Positions 54,213-64,000 of a DNA stretch of 64,000 nucleotides are shown in pieces. The stretch comes from Paralithodes platypus (lineage: Eukaryota > Arthropoda > Malacostraca > Decapoda > Lithodidae). The translations under genes and the position numbers were made by a program. Within the stretch, counting starts at the first letter, position 1. Each line of letters begins with the position of its first letter. The DNA lies in contig CM064480.1 in the NCBI GenBank assembly GCA_032716605.1, positions 26,278,129-26,342,128 on the forward strand, written 5' to 3'. The notes under the pieces are model-generated. The model ran no database searches. It was not told where the DNA came from and saw nothing but the letters and a program-made list of their open reading frames with translations.

Positions 54213-55420
54213 GAAATTGGGATCTCACTACGAAAAAAACTTCGTAAAAAATAACAAATAAAAAGAAAATAAGAATAACTAATCATAAGCTTTCCATATA
54301 TTCGTGGATGTACTTGTGTGGATCTTTGACCAGACGCTAACTCAGGCGTCATTCTTCCTTCTCTGCTCTGCGCTCAACCTGCCCGGACGTGCCTCCCCAC
54401 GCTACGCTGGTTCCGCATTTGCTGCGTCCCTAGTGAGTTTTTTCTCATTTGTTTACTCCGGGATGTATCGAGTAAGGCTAAGATATGCGTAGCAGGAGTG
54501 TCAAGGGCGGGTTGCCTGCAGTGCAGTGTATTTTGGGTCGTGTGTTTGGGGCATCTATTTCGGGTGTACCCTCGTGGTTCCGTGGTGGACGCGTGAAACG
54601 TTTTCGCGGTTAGCCAGCTTTGTGATGTAGGTGGCTTTAACTACGCGTGTTAGACTTCTTCTTATCTTTCTGATGAAGTGGCCTTTTCCTTTTTCCCTGA
54701 CCTTCCCTGCTTTTTCTTCACTTAGTGAAGTTTTTTCTGGGTCCCGAGTCAGTACTTCCCTTTGCCGGGATTTTTGTGCTACGATGGTGTGTTGGCGGTG
54801 GTTCCTGTTGTGATATAATTCAGTGCTTTTTGTTTATATTACGACTTGTTTAAATGTTATTTCCGTCTGCTTAGGCCTAGCCAGCCTCGTAGCTTTTCAC
54901 ATGTCCAAGTGTTATTGATTTATGTTATAAATATGTACTACTGTGTCATGTGTGTCCTGGATTAGTTGTGTATTGGCTAATTCCACGGACTAATTATGTG
55001 TCCTGGTTTAGTTGTGTTTTGGCTAATTCCACGGACTATTTGTGCGTTCAGATTGAATCTGGGTGGTGTGGGTTGCCTTTCCGGCGGGTTTTCTCGGTTG
55101 CACCGTAAAAACCCGGCTGGTTGCCGAGTTTTAATCACGCGTGGTTAAAATAGGCTAGTGTCCCCCCGGCGAGTGGTGGCTTGGGGCTCTCCAGGACTGC
55201 GTCTCTGTGGTGGAGCCTGTGTTCAGGCTTACTGTGTTTTCCCAGCGGGATGGCTATACCCATTTAACTAAGTGTTCAAGCGGCCACTTGTTATAGTCTT
55301 TCCCGGTTTTTGCAAAGCCTTTTAAAAAACTAGGCTGTTTTGTTGATATTTCCTCCCTGGCGATCTTTTGCAAAGAAGTGGGGTTAGGACCTATTGGGGT
55401 TAACGTTAAAATTAATTTCA

Positions 55421-56642
55421 CACCCGGCGGTTGCACCTTGGTGGGTGGGATTAACGAATTTGCAATTCTGTGTAGTTGACCAGACAATTGGGGGATACAT
55501 TCAAGTATCGCCGCCTTCAACTTACGGCGATCTATGAAGGCTTCGGGAGAAGTCAGATCTAGATTTTGAGACAGGCTAGACGGCGATCTATGAGGGCTTC
55601 TGGGCGAAGCCGGATAAGAGATTTCGATAGGCTTAGACTTTTTATGGGATAAAAAGATGCCTGAATCTTACTAGGGTTTCAAGTGTAAAGGGATACTTGA
55701 AAGACCTCATCTTGAATAAAGATATGCTTCATCTTTATGAGGATTCAGAAGATATGCTTAAATCTTTTGGACAGGTAAAGATATGCTGAAATCTTTAATA
55801 TGAAACTAGTCAGATTAGAGATTTAGATAGGCTTAGACTTTTATGGGATAAAAAGATGCCTGAATCTTACTAGTCTTTCAAGTGTAAAGAGATACTTGAA
55901 CGACTTCATCTTTTATAAAGATATGCTTCATCTTTCTGACGATTCAGAAGATATGTGTAAATCTTTTGGACAGGTAAAGATATGCTGAAATCTTTAATAT
56001 AAAACTAAAGGAAAACGAAAAGTAGTGGCTGAGGGCTACGGTTCGTTGACCAGCGGTTTTGTGACACATGTTTGTGTACCTTTTTGGGGTAACCTTACGA
56101 GCCTGGGAGCATGCTTCCTGTGTTATTCCCGGCGAAGTAGGCTCCACACATTTATCCAGGGGATCATGCTGACACCTGTTGGTTATGGTTTTCTCGGCTT
56201 TTCAACGCCATTAAAAACAATGCTGTTTGTTTGTTTGGTCTTGCCCTCCCGGCGACCTTTTTACGAAGAGGTCTGGGGCAGGTACCATTGGTTTGACATT
56301 GAATATAAAACCCGGCGGTTGTACCTTCGGGTGGTTATATTAACGAATTTGCAATTCACTATGGTTTGCCAAACGATTGATTGATACAATAGGGTATCAC
56401 GGCCTTCAAGACGGCGATCTATGAGGGCTTCTGGGAGAAGTCGGATTAGAGATTAAGATAGGCTTAGACTTTTTATGGGATAAAAAGATGCCTGAATCTT
56501 ACTAGTGTTTCAAGTATAAAGGGATACTTGAAAGACTTCATCTTTAATAAAGATATGCTTCATCTTTATGACGATTCAGAAGATATGCTTAAATCTTATG
56601 GACAGGTAAAGATATGCTGAAATCTTTAATATGAAACTAAAG
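55421..56642 (+). repeat. Expanded leader repeats in DIRS D
   Basis: A roughly 200-230 bp unit (GATAGGCTTAGACTTTTTAT ... AAAGATATGCTGAAATCTTT) occurs three times, at about 55581-55810, 55811-56010 and 56412-56642. The ATCGCCG/CGGCGAT hairpin is at 55507-55531, and a weakened version near 56396-56419. Copies A and E lack this expansion. Confidence 0.85.
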
Positions 56643-57019
56643 GTGTACCTTTTTGGGGTAACCTTATGAGCATTAATTCCTGGAAATTTTCTCTTTCCAG
56701 GGCGGAGTACCGGCGTTGCGCCAGGTGATCAGGTAGATCCCGGGGGTGGGGTAGATTTCCCCCAGTCTCTGTCATGTCGGCACTTGAACCTCTCATTGCT
56801 GTATGTTCAACGCCGTTATGCTCAGGTCTCCCTAATTTTGCTCACAAGCTTTGCATTAAATGTGTTAAATGCAGAGATCAGTCACGGGGGGATATAGGTG
56901 ACAAAGAATTGCACTATTTGTAACCTCTTAAGTGTTAAAGTTTTAATTCAAAAGGATAACACTGCTGCGGTGGCTTTGCAAGAAGTGAACCAACTTCTCG
57001 CTACTTATTCAATGAATGT

Positions 57020-57296
57020 TTCTTACAGTTTCTTACAGTAGATCCTCTGGAAAAAGGCAAACTATGCCTGTGTATCCAGCTCAGTACCAGTACTTGCACT
57101 GCTGCGGTCGTTCACGGTGTTGGCGGCGGCGGTGGCAGACGCAACATTTTTACTATTCTGTATTTTTGTTTTATAATCAAACTTCAAATCTTGTCTTCCC
57201 CATGCTTTATCAAGATTACTTTCAAACTCCCTTATTGATTCGGAATCGACTACATACTGGGGCAGTGCGTTCCACTCATTTACCACTCTATCACAA
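57020..57296 (-). mobile_element. 5'-truncated LINE fragment in DIRS D gag
   Basis: Flanked by AATGAATGT at 57011-57019 and 57297-57305. The minus strand encodes SFCDRVVNEWNALPQYVVDS then ESIREFESNLDKAW, the C-terminal motif of many LINE RT proteins, also seen at the end of the CR1-like LINEs here (SGWNKLPAEVVSAPSVHSFK). It is a different family from those. Confidence 0.85.
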
Positions 57297-58651
57297 AATG
57301 AATGTAGCACATAAAGCATTGCAATGTGATAATCTTGAGCTTTGGGAGCTTCTAATTATCAAACATGCCCCCCCCCCCCCCTCAGTGTAAGATACGTGCA
57401 CGTAAGACCTCAGAGTCTGGGCGGGGACAGGTTGCCACACCCTCCCCCGGCAAATCTAAGAGGCCTCGCTCACCGTCACCATCGGCAACGGCGACGAGGT
57501 CCACATCAAGGTCACCCCTGAGGAAGCAGGCGACAGCTTCGGGCCACTCTGCTTCACCTTCACAGAAGAAGAAAAGGAAGAGAGTGGGGGACCTAAAGAC
57601 CTTAACTAGTACTAAGCAGCAGTCAAGTAGGAGTCATCAATCTTCCACAAAGGGATCCTCCGGTGCGAAAGGACTCACGGCTATCGCCGGAGCCTGGTAC
57701 CCCGCTTTCTGCCTCTACCCCCATCAAGTCTAACGTCCAATCTGACAGGTCGGGGGTGGAGTCAGCGAATGTGGTGGAGGATGCCCCGGCGGACATTTCA
57801 TCACCTGATATTCATGCTTTTCTACCAGGTCACGTGTGTCAGCCTCAGATTTAGTAGTATCTTACAGAAACTATAAACCTCTAGGGTGCTCGGGTGAGGG
57901 CTCCCATTTGGAGAGTATACCAAGCTTGCAAGCGAGTGTCAGCCACAGCCAAGGTGTATGGCGATACTCACAGCCCTAGCAGGACGGAGCACATCCTTTT
58001 GTGACTTAAGTGCTGGCTGACGTCCACCGGGATGCCGATGTACCATCTTCTATCCCAGATTTAACATGGCGGCATGGGGAGGTCCCGGCTTCGGCGGGAT
58101 CTTCCCATAATAGGCCAGACTTAAGGGATGAAGAACGGCGTTCTCTGGTCTCAAAGATGGAAGTTGAAGAGTCGAGTCACCTTCTAGACGACTCTCGGGG
58201 TACTGTCGAATCTCCACGGAGTTCGTCATCTGCTAGGTATGTAACTACGGAAGAGATTGATGGATTACTATTAAATGCACTTAATAAGTTCTTTGGCCCC
58301 CCGCCGGAAACTCCTACATTTGGTATGGGAGCTCCCGCGACGTCGACGAATGTGCGACCTCTGGCTACATCCATTGCTTTAGCTAAAATACCTAACCCTC
58401 CTCTTGTGTCAGATCCAATTTCCAATGTGCCAGGCACAGCAGCTCTCACTACTTCCAATGTGCGAGTCATCTCAGACATAACCCCCCAGCCCCCCCCCCT
58501 TTAGACAAGGCACAAGTCGAAAAAAGGAGCTATGCCCCTTTTATACGGGCCTGATGAGTCATGGGTAGCATTGTTCCCAACTAGGCCTGAGGCAGCACAA
58601 GCTACTAGGTCGGGGGAGCTCCCTGTACCACATGAGTGGGTAATCCAAGGC

Positions 58652-58725
58652 GATAGTCAATGATTACGGGGCCACTGCTAAATATTAGGTTTTCTTTATC
58701 TCCTTGCAGGAGTCAAACCGATAAT
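58652..58725 (+). mobile_element. 74 bp DIRS right-end fragment within gag
   Basis: Matches the extreme right end of A (TCAATGATTACGGGGCCACT ... CAGGAGTCAAACCGATAAT). It is flanked by 43-base direct copies of gag sequence at 58609-58651 and 58726-58768 that differ at one position. No inverted repeat accompanies it. Confidence 0.85.
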
Positions 58726-59627
58726 GTCGGGGGAGCTCCCTGTACCACATGCGTGGGTAATCCAAGGCAATAAGTCTAGAAAACTCAGAGCTTTGGATAG
58801 TCAAGGAAAGGTTTTGGATGTTCCTATTAAGGCCGTTCCAAGTTATTATAACCATGACTTTTTGGTGTATGCATCAACACCAGTCCTACCCCCTGCCTTA
58901 GCTTCAAGCTATTTTCTGACTGGAATAAGAATGATGGCTTTAACGACGTCACGGCACTTTCTGCTTTGACGCCGGAGTTCGATATGTTTCCGATCACAGA
59001 CTCAGCCTCTAATCCAGTCTTGCAGGTTGGGCAGTTGGGTACGGGACCTTGGGTGGAATGGGAAACAGAGGCTCAAAATTTTGCCACTACCTTCACTTCA
59101 AAATCTTCTCACCACATCCCTCAAGAAAACCATTCTTGGTTCTCTCTTCTGGTTTTTGATGCTGGAGGAGTCCCCTCTGCTTTGTTTGATTTCTTGGCTG
59201 CCCCTAAAAAATCAATTTGTGCGAATTAAAAGATCCGTTTAGCACGCCTTTCCCAGCTCACCTAGACCGTGAGTTTAGGTTAAGAAGAAAAGCGTTTAGA
59301 CTGTTTTTCGCAATATATTGTTACCCAGCAAGTAACAAAGTATATGGTACGCTCGTCTCAGGCGATCGAAGCTGCGGAAGTCAGGAAAGCCGTTGAACTT
59401 TCCCGGCGCTTGCTTCTCCAAACTTCCATTCAGTCTTTAGGAGATATTCGGCGGCCTTATTAAGAGGCAGTTCGAGCAAGGCAGGATCTGAGGATGTTCT
59501 TAGTGAAGAAACTTCCTGACCGTATTGCAAGCCAAGTAGTTCTGTCTCCAGTTCTAACTCCTTCTTTGATTTCACCAGCAGTTTGGAAGACTGTTTTCAA
59601 TATGGCACAAGCTTTCAAACAAAGTCC

Positions 59628-60978
59628 CGGCAAGCCCTGATGCCCATGTTAGAACAAGGGATCAGGATCTTGTGGTATCTGGACGACTGACTGGTGGTGG
59701 CAGAGACAGAAAAGTTATGCAACACTCATGTCTACATTACGTTAAACCATCTCAAATCTCTAGGATTCAAGGTCAACTTAGTAAAAGTCAAACCTTGTTC
59801 CCTCACGAGTATTTCAGTGGATAGGGCTGGTCGAGGACACAGCATCTCTCACTCTGAGTCAGAGTGTGGACACTCGAAACAGATTTTGCAAAAAAATGTA
59901 TGTTTCTCCACAGTCTGACTACGACACGGAGACTTTGGGAATCTCTAGTCGGTTCTCTCAACTGGGTTCAACTAACTGTGAAGTTGGGCCGGTTGAAAGT
60001 CAAACGTTTAATCTTGGAGGGCAACAAATTTTTCCCGCTATTACCGGCGGGAATATTATGGCCTATCCCAACATTATTACACAGCTTACTAGCGGTTTGG
60101 GCGAAGAGAGAAATGTTGCACTCAGTCATGTCATGGACCTCTTCTCCGCCGTCGGTATGGGTGGACACGGATGCGTCAGGGACGATAGGTTGGGGCTTTC
60201 AGTCAAACCTCGGGCATCAGGGTCAAGGGCTTTGGTCCCATTCAGAAACCTCCCACATAATTGTAAAAAAGTTATTAGTCCCCTTGTATTTCCTTCAAGT
60301 TCACGGCTCTACTTTACGGGAAAAGTCGGTGGCCTTCAAGTTGGAAAATCTCAAGGCAGTTCACTGCATTCAGAAACAAGGGTCAACGAGGTCTCGGAAG
60401 TTGCTAGACGTGTCAGAAAATATTTTTGTTCTAGCCGACAAGCTGCACATTCATCTTCATGCATCTTATCTCCCAGGCGTAGCAAACGTCTGGGCAGACG
60501 CTCTGTCTCGAAGACAAGAGCACAACAGTCGAGTGGGCACTCAAGCAGAACATTTTCGATCAAATGATTGCAGAGCCTTACCGTCCACGTGTGGATCTGT
60601 TTGCGTCAGAGGAGAATCACAAACTCCCTCGGTACCTCACACGCCGGACATTAACGCCGGCGGGGGGGCCCGATGCTTTGGTGACGGATTGGAACATGTG
60701 GAGTTCCATTTATCTGTTTCCGCCACCAGCCGCTTCTCTAATGTGCCACGTAGTCAACAAACTACAGGATTATCGAGGCGTAGTCTCGTTACTCGCGCCC
60801 CTGTGGCCGGCGCAGTTGTGGTACCAACAATTGATAACGTGGTGCCCGAACCCGGTGTCGCTCCCGGTCGGGTATTTCCACTTAGACACAATTGGCAACC
60901 TAAAGTCCTCGCTGACTTTTGCATTGTGGTCATTCAGGAGGCCTAGTGGCGAATGCCGTATGGTAGAAACGTGACAGA
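59628..60978 (+). pseudogene. DIRS D reverse transcriptase/RNase H, 5' half deleted
   Basis: Joins gag directly to RQALMPMLEQGIRILWYLDD, where the RT catalytic DD is followed by a stop in place of Trp. The N-terminal RT motifs are missing; in A the equivalent stretch is about 850 bp. RNase H follows with VWVDTDASGTIGWGF, ENLKAVHCIQKQG and ASYLPGVANVWADALSRR, then YRPRVDLFASEENHKLPRYL in a second frame to 60978. The alternative frame is open at 59866-60567. Confidence 0.87.
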
Positions 60979-61708
60979 TAAATTTATGAATCAGTACACA
61001 CAATCTCCCAAGAGGCAATATCAATCTCATTGGCAGTCCTTTACTTCTTGGATAGTTAGAACAGAACAGACGGTACCTTCGGTGGCATTAGTTTTTAATT
61101 CTTTAAACTATTTTGTTTGAACAGCAACGTCTATCTGTAGTGACTCTAGATAATCACTTAACAGCTATCAGGGTGCCATTCTTTGACCTTACAGGTCTAA
61201 CCATACCACAAGCGGAAGAAACAGGTTTCATGAGAGCATGCTTCAAACTCCGCCCACCTCCCCGATTCACATTGCACCTTCTCCAGGGTTCAGCGCCAAG
61301 AATGAGCACAGTGAACACATGTTTTGAGAGTTCACAGTGCCGGCGTTGAAAAGGGGTAAAGTGCATCATAATTTATGTCCAGTGCAAGCTCTAACCAAAT
61401 ATTTGAGGGTGGCACCTCTGCATCAACAGGGTGCTTTATGGGTAGCTAGTACGGGCAAACGCTTAATGAAACGTAAAATAGCTTCTCTCTTGGTCGAAGT
61501 CATTAAAGAGAGTAATCCCGGCGTTGTGGGTAGGGCCCACGATTTACGCAAATGGGCAGCCTCTTTGCGTTTCCTTCAGAATTTTTCTGTTGAAGATATT
61601 ATGTCCACACATTTGTGGGCCTCTAATCATACGTTTTTGACTCGATACCTTTCAGTAGCTCTAGACAAACCTTCCTTGCCATGTATAGCTTTAAGGCAGA
61701 GGGTCTAG
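60930..61708 (+). pseudogene. DIRS D tyrosine recombinase with internal deletion
   Basis: The N-terminal domain (NQYTQSPKRQYQSHWQSF, then LSVVTLDNHLTAIRVPFFDL) is frameshifted near 61110. A deletion of about 200 bp at 61264 removes the LATGNRVSEL box with the first catalytic Arg. A TGA lies at 61324-61326. The C-terminal part 61337-61708 keeps HDLRKWAASLRF and SNHTFLTRYLS. Confidence 0.87.
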
Positions 61709-61746
61709 GTGGCCCCTAAGTCACTTATTGTTTAATTTCAAGAAAA

Positions 61747-61761
61747 GGGGGGGGGGGGGGG
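61747..61761 (+). other. G15 tract after DIRS D YR
   Basis: Fifteen G, 38 bases after the YR stop, in the same context as in copy A (TGCAGTCAGTGTAACATAGG follows in both). Confidence 0.75.
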
Positions 61762-61982
61762 TGCAGTCAGTGTAACATAGGACACCCTAGACCCCGCCGT
61801 CACATACTGTTCATGGGTGTTGTGATATGAAAATTTCTCTGTACTATTCTTTACAGGAAGTTGTGCTAGTACAATTGTAGTACAAACAACAGTGTTGTTG
61901 TCAGTAGTTTTGGCTGTGAAGCAATCTAATTTTAAGCTTGGATATGTTTTTTCAAGATATATCCACTAGTTTTATGGGGTTT

Positions 61983-64000
61983 ATTTATTAGTGGCCCCTC
62001 CATCATTGACGAACATGCCTATTACATAAGGCATCCTCTTCAAACACTAATCCGCCGTAGTTTTGAATCTACCGCGCAGAGCATTTAAAAACTGAGGAGC
62101 CTTCATCATGAGCGCACGCGACCTCACTCATGGCTTCAGTCATTATGAATTGGGTTCTCACTACGAAAAAACTTCGTAAAAAATAAAAACAAAAAGAAAA
62201 TAAGAATAACTATCCAATAAGCTTTCCATCATATCGTGGATGTACTTGTGTGGATCTCTGACCAGACGCTGATTCAGGCGTCATTCTTCCTTCTCTGCTC
62301 TGCGTTCAGCCTGCCCGGACGTGCCTCCCCACGCTCCGCTAGTTCCGCATTCGTGGCGTCCCTAGTGAGTTTTTTCTCATTTGTTTACTCCAGGATGTAT
62401 CGAGTAAGGTTAGGATAGGCGTAGCAGGCGTGTCCTGGGCTGGTTGCCCGCAGTGCAGTGTATTTTGGGTCGAGTGTATGGGGCATCTATTTCGGATGTA
62501 CCCTCGTGGTCCCGTTGTGGACATGTGAACTTTTTCACAGCTGTGTTAGTTTGTGATGCAGGCGGCTTTCACTACGCGTTAGTTAGTGCTGCCTTTTATC
62601 TTTCTGATGAGGTAAGCTTTGTTTCTGACGTTCCCAGCATATTTTTCTTCACTTAGTGAAGTTTTTTCTGGGTCCCGAGTCAGTCTTCCCTTGGTCGGAA
62701 GTTTGTGCTACGGTGGTGTGTTGGCGGTGGTTCCTGTTGTGATATTTCCAGTGTTTGTGTATATTTCAACTTTTATTATGCCGTCTACCTAGGCCTAGCC
62801 AGCCGCTCGTAGCTTTGCCACATGTACTAGTGTTATTGTTTATTATTTATAAATATGCCCTACTGTGTCATGTGTATCCGGGTTTTAGTTGTGTATTGGC
62901 TAATTCCTCGGACTATAATTGTTTCCGGTTTAGTTGTGTATTGGCTAATTCCACGGATTATTGAGTGACCTTGGGGTTGTCGTGCGTGGCTCTCCTCGTG
63001 TCTCTTGTTGTTCAGATGGTGTCAGTTCAGGGTGGGTTGCCTTCCGGCGGGGTTTTCTCGGTTTCACCATGAAAATCCCGGCCGCGAGCCGTGTTGGGCC
63101 ACACGTGGTTGTTAACACTGGCTTGTTTCCCCGGCGTTGGGGTGTCTGTGGCTCTCCAGGACTGCGTCTCTGTGGGTGCCTGGTTTCAGGCCTCCTTTGA
63201 TTCCCGGCGGGATGGCTGTTCCCATCTATAAAACGTTGTTCATGCGGACATACGTTATGTAGTTTTTCTACCCGGTTTTACAAAAACCACTTGAAAAACC
63301 TAGCTGTTGTTTTAGGCTTTCCTCCCCGGCGATCTTTTACAAAGAAGTGGGGACAGGAACTTATGGGGTTAACGTTTGGACATCTCACCCGGCGGGTGCA
63401 CCTGGGTAGGGTGGGATGAACGACTTATGTCTTTCAGTTAGTTAACCAATCCATTTTAGTGATACTATGTGTATCGCCGCCTTTACTCTTACGGCGATTG
63501 AAGGTTCAAATTAGGTTAATTTATCGATTCTTCTCACCCGGCGGGTGCTCCTAGGTGGAGGAACTAAGGAATTTACAAAATTCGATTTCGATTTAACCAC
63601 TTAATTTAGTGATACAAGTAGGTATCGCCGCCTTCAAACTTACGGCGATCTTTTGTGACAATTCGTTAGACATCAGATCTCGTATCATCCTGCCCTGTGC
63701 TATTCTACTAAAATATTTCAAGGGCCGGCGTCTTTATGGGGGGTTGCTTTGTTACAAAATTGAATCTTGAGACAGTCACCACCAAGAGACTATAAGCGCC
63801 ATGCTGGACCGTTATATTATATCAGAGGGTATTCTTCACTTTCTTTAACAAAAGATTTGTTTAGATTTTCTGAACCCCGCCGCGTAGCGAGCTGTGTTTG
63901 TGTCAATTACATCTCGTTACCCGGCGGGTTATTAACACTTGTGTGCGAACATGTTGGGTTAACCTTATGAGCATTAATTCCTGGAAATTTTCTTTTTTTC
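61983..64000 (+). mobile_element. DIRS element E, left part, inserted in DIRS D
   Basis: The left end ATTTATTAGTGGCCCC at 61983 interrupts the D 3' region after TTATGGGGTTT, a string also present in A at 14680. The inverted repeat (62007-62295) and leader follow A closely to the window end, which stops just before the expected gag start. Confidence 0.92.
63386..63649 (+). promoter_or_regulatory. Repeated two-hairpin module in the DIRS E leader
   Basis: CACCCGGCGGGTG at 63386-63398 and 63535-63547, each followed by ATCGCCG/CGGCGAT stems (63473-63479/63492-63498 and 63624-63630/63643-63649). Loop sequences differ from copy A while the stems are kept. Confidence 0.55.

Larger units (their letters stand above)
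56774..59630 (+). pseudogene. gag: DIRS D gag-like protein, heavily damaged
   Basis: ATG at 56774 gives the Cys-rich start (CSTPLC, HKLCIKCVKCRDQSRG) and soon shifts frame. A LINE fragment is inserted at 57020-57296. Recognisable later segments are Arg/Ser-rich (57380-57560), ADVHRDADVPSSIPDLTW (58010 onward), SGELPVPHAWVIQGNKSRKL (58724 onward) and VEWETEAQNFATTFTSKSSH (59045 onward). A DIRS right-end fragment and a 43-base duplication lie at 58609-58768. The end is joined to RT by a deletion at 59623-59627. Confidence 0.85.
54213..61982 (+). mobile_element. DIRS element D, left-truncated
   Basis: Begins inside the left inverted repeat (about 170 bases missing) and carries leader, gag, RT/RH, YR and the G tract. 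Its 3' region is cut at 61982 by the left end of DIRS E; the rest of D, if any, lies beyond the window. It belongs to the A/E subfamily. Two internal deletions and several frameshifts make it defective. Confidence 0.9.

Overview
This is a eukaryotic, intergenic, transposon-packed window, and no host gene can be recognised with confidence. The organism is most likely a decapod crustacean or a close relative. That is an inference from abundant DIRS-type tyrosine-recombinase retrotransposons, a tRNA-derived SINE carrying a GTAAATAGGTACCTGG-type body, CR1-like LINEs, and many pogo/Tigger-like and piggyBac-like DNA elements.

The backbone is five DIRS elements. A (6842-15506, plus) is complete from end to end. 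B (20626-44372, minus) is complete but split by nested insertions. C (44542-53971, minus) is cut in its gag. D (54213-61982, plus) has lost its left terminus. E (61983 to the window end, plus) begins inside the 3' region of D. A, D and E form one subfamily by their termini; B and C form another. The general plan is: left inverted repeat, long 5' region with repeated hairpin modules, gag, reverse transcriptase/RNase H (RT/RH), tyrosine recombinase (YR), a homopolymeric G tract, an internal complementary region (ICR) made of the reverse complements of both outer ends, and a right inverted repeat. A second frame stays largely open across RT/RH and runs into the YR frame. Every copy carries stops, frameshifts or deletions.

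Nesting: DIRS B holds a 1.8 kb putative solo LTR in its ICR, a 10.46 kb pogo/Tigger-like element (24599-35058) that itself contains a SINE and two nearly identical 4.2 kb CR1-like LINEs with a truncated third copy between them, another pogo-like element (37364-39726) with a younger one nested inside it (37834-38798), and two piggyBac-type MITEs. DIRS C holds a 3.6 kb piggyBac-like element, a piggyBac-type MITE, a pogo-like foldback and an unidentified 347 bp insertion with a 26 bp target duplication. In several cases the host reading frame resumes exactly across the insertion, which fixes the boundaries.

Outside the DIRS elements: 1-6841 has a degenerate tandem repeat, a 5'-truncated LINE (379-1968) with a 12 bp target duplication, a possible gene fragment (3903-4361) and two pogo-like elements. 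The 15.5-20.6 kb interval has a foldback MITE carrying a (CAA)n-tailed retroposon, a LINE C-terminal fragment, old DIRS-like ends and another pogo-like MITE with a long (TA)n run.
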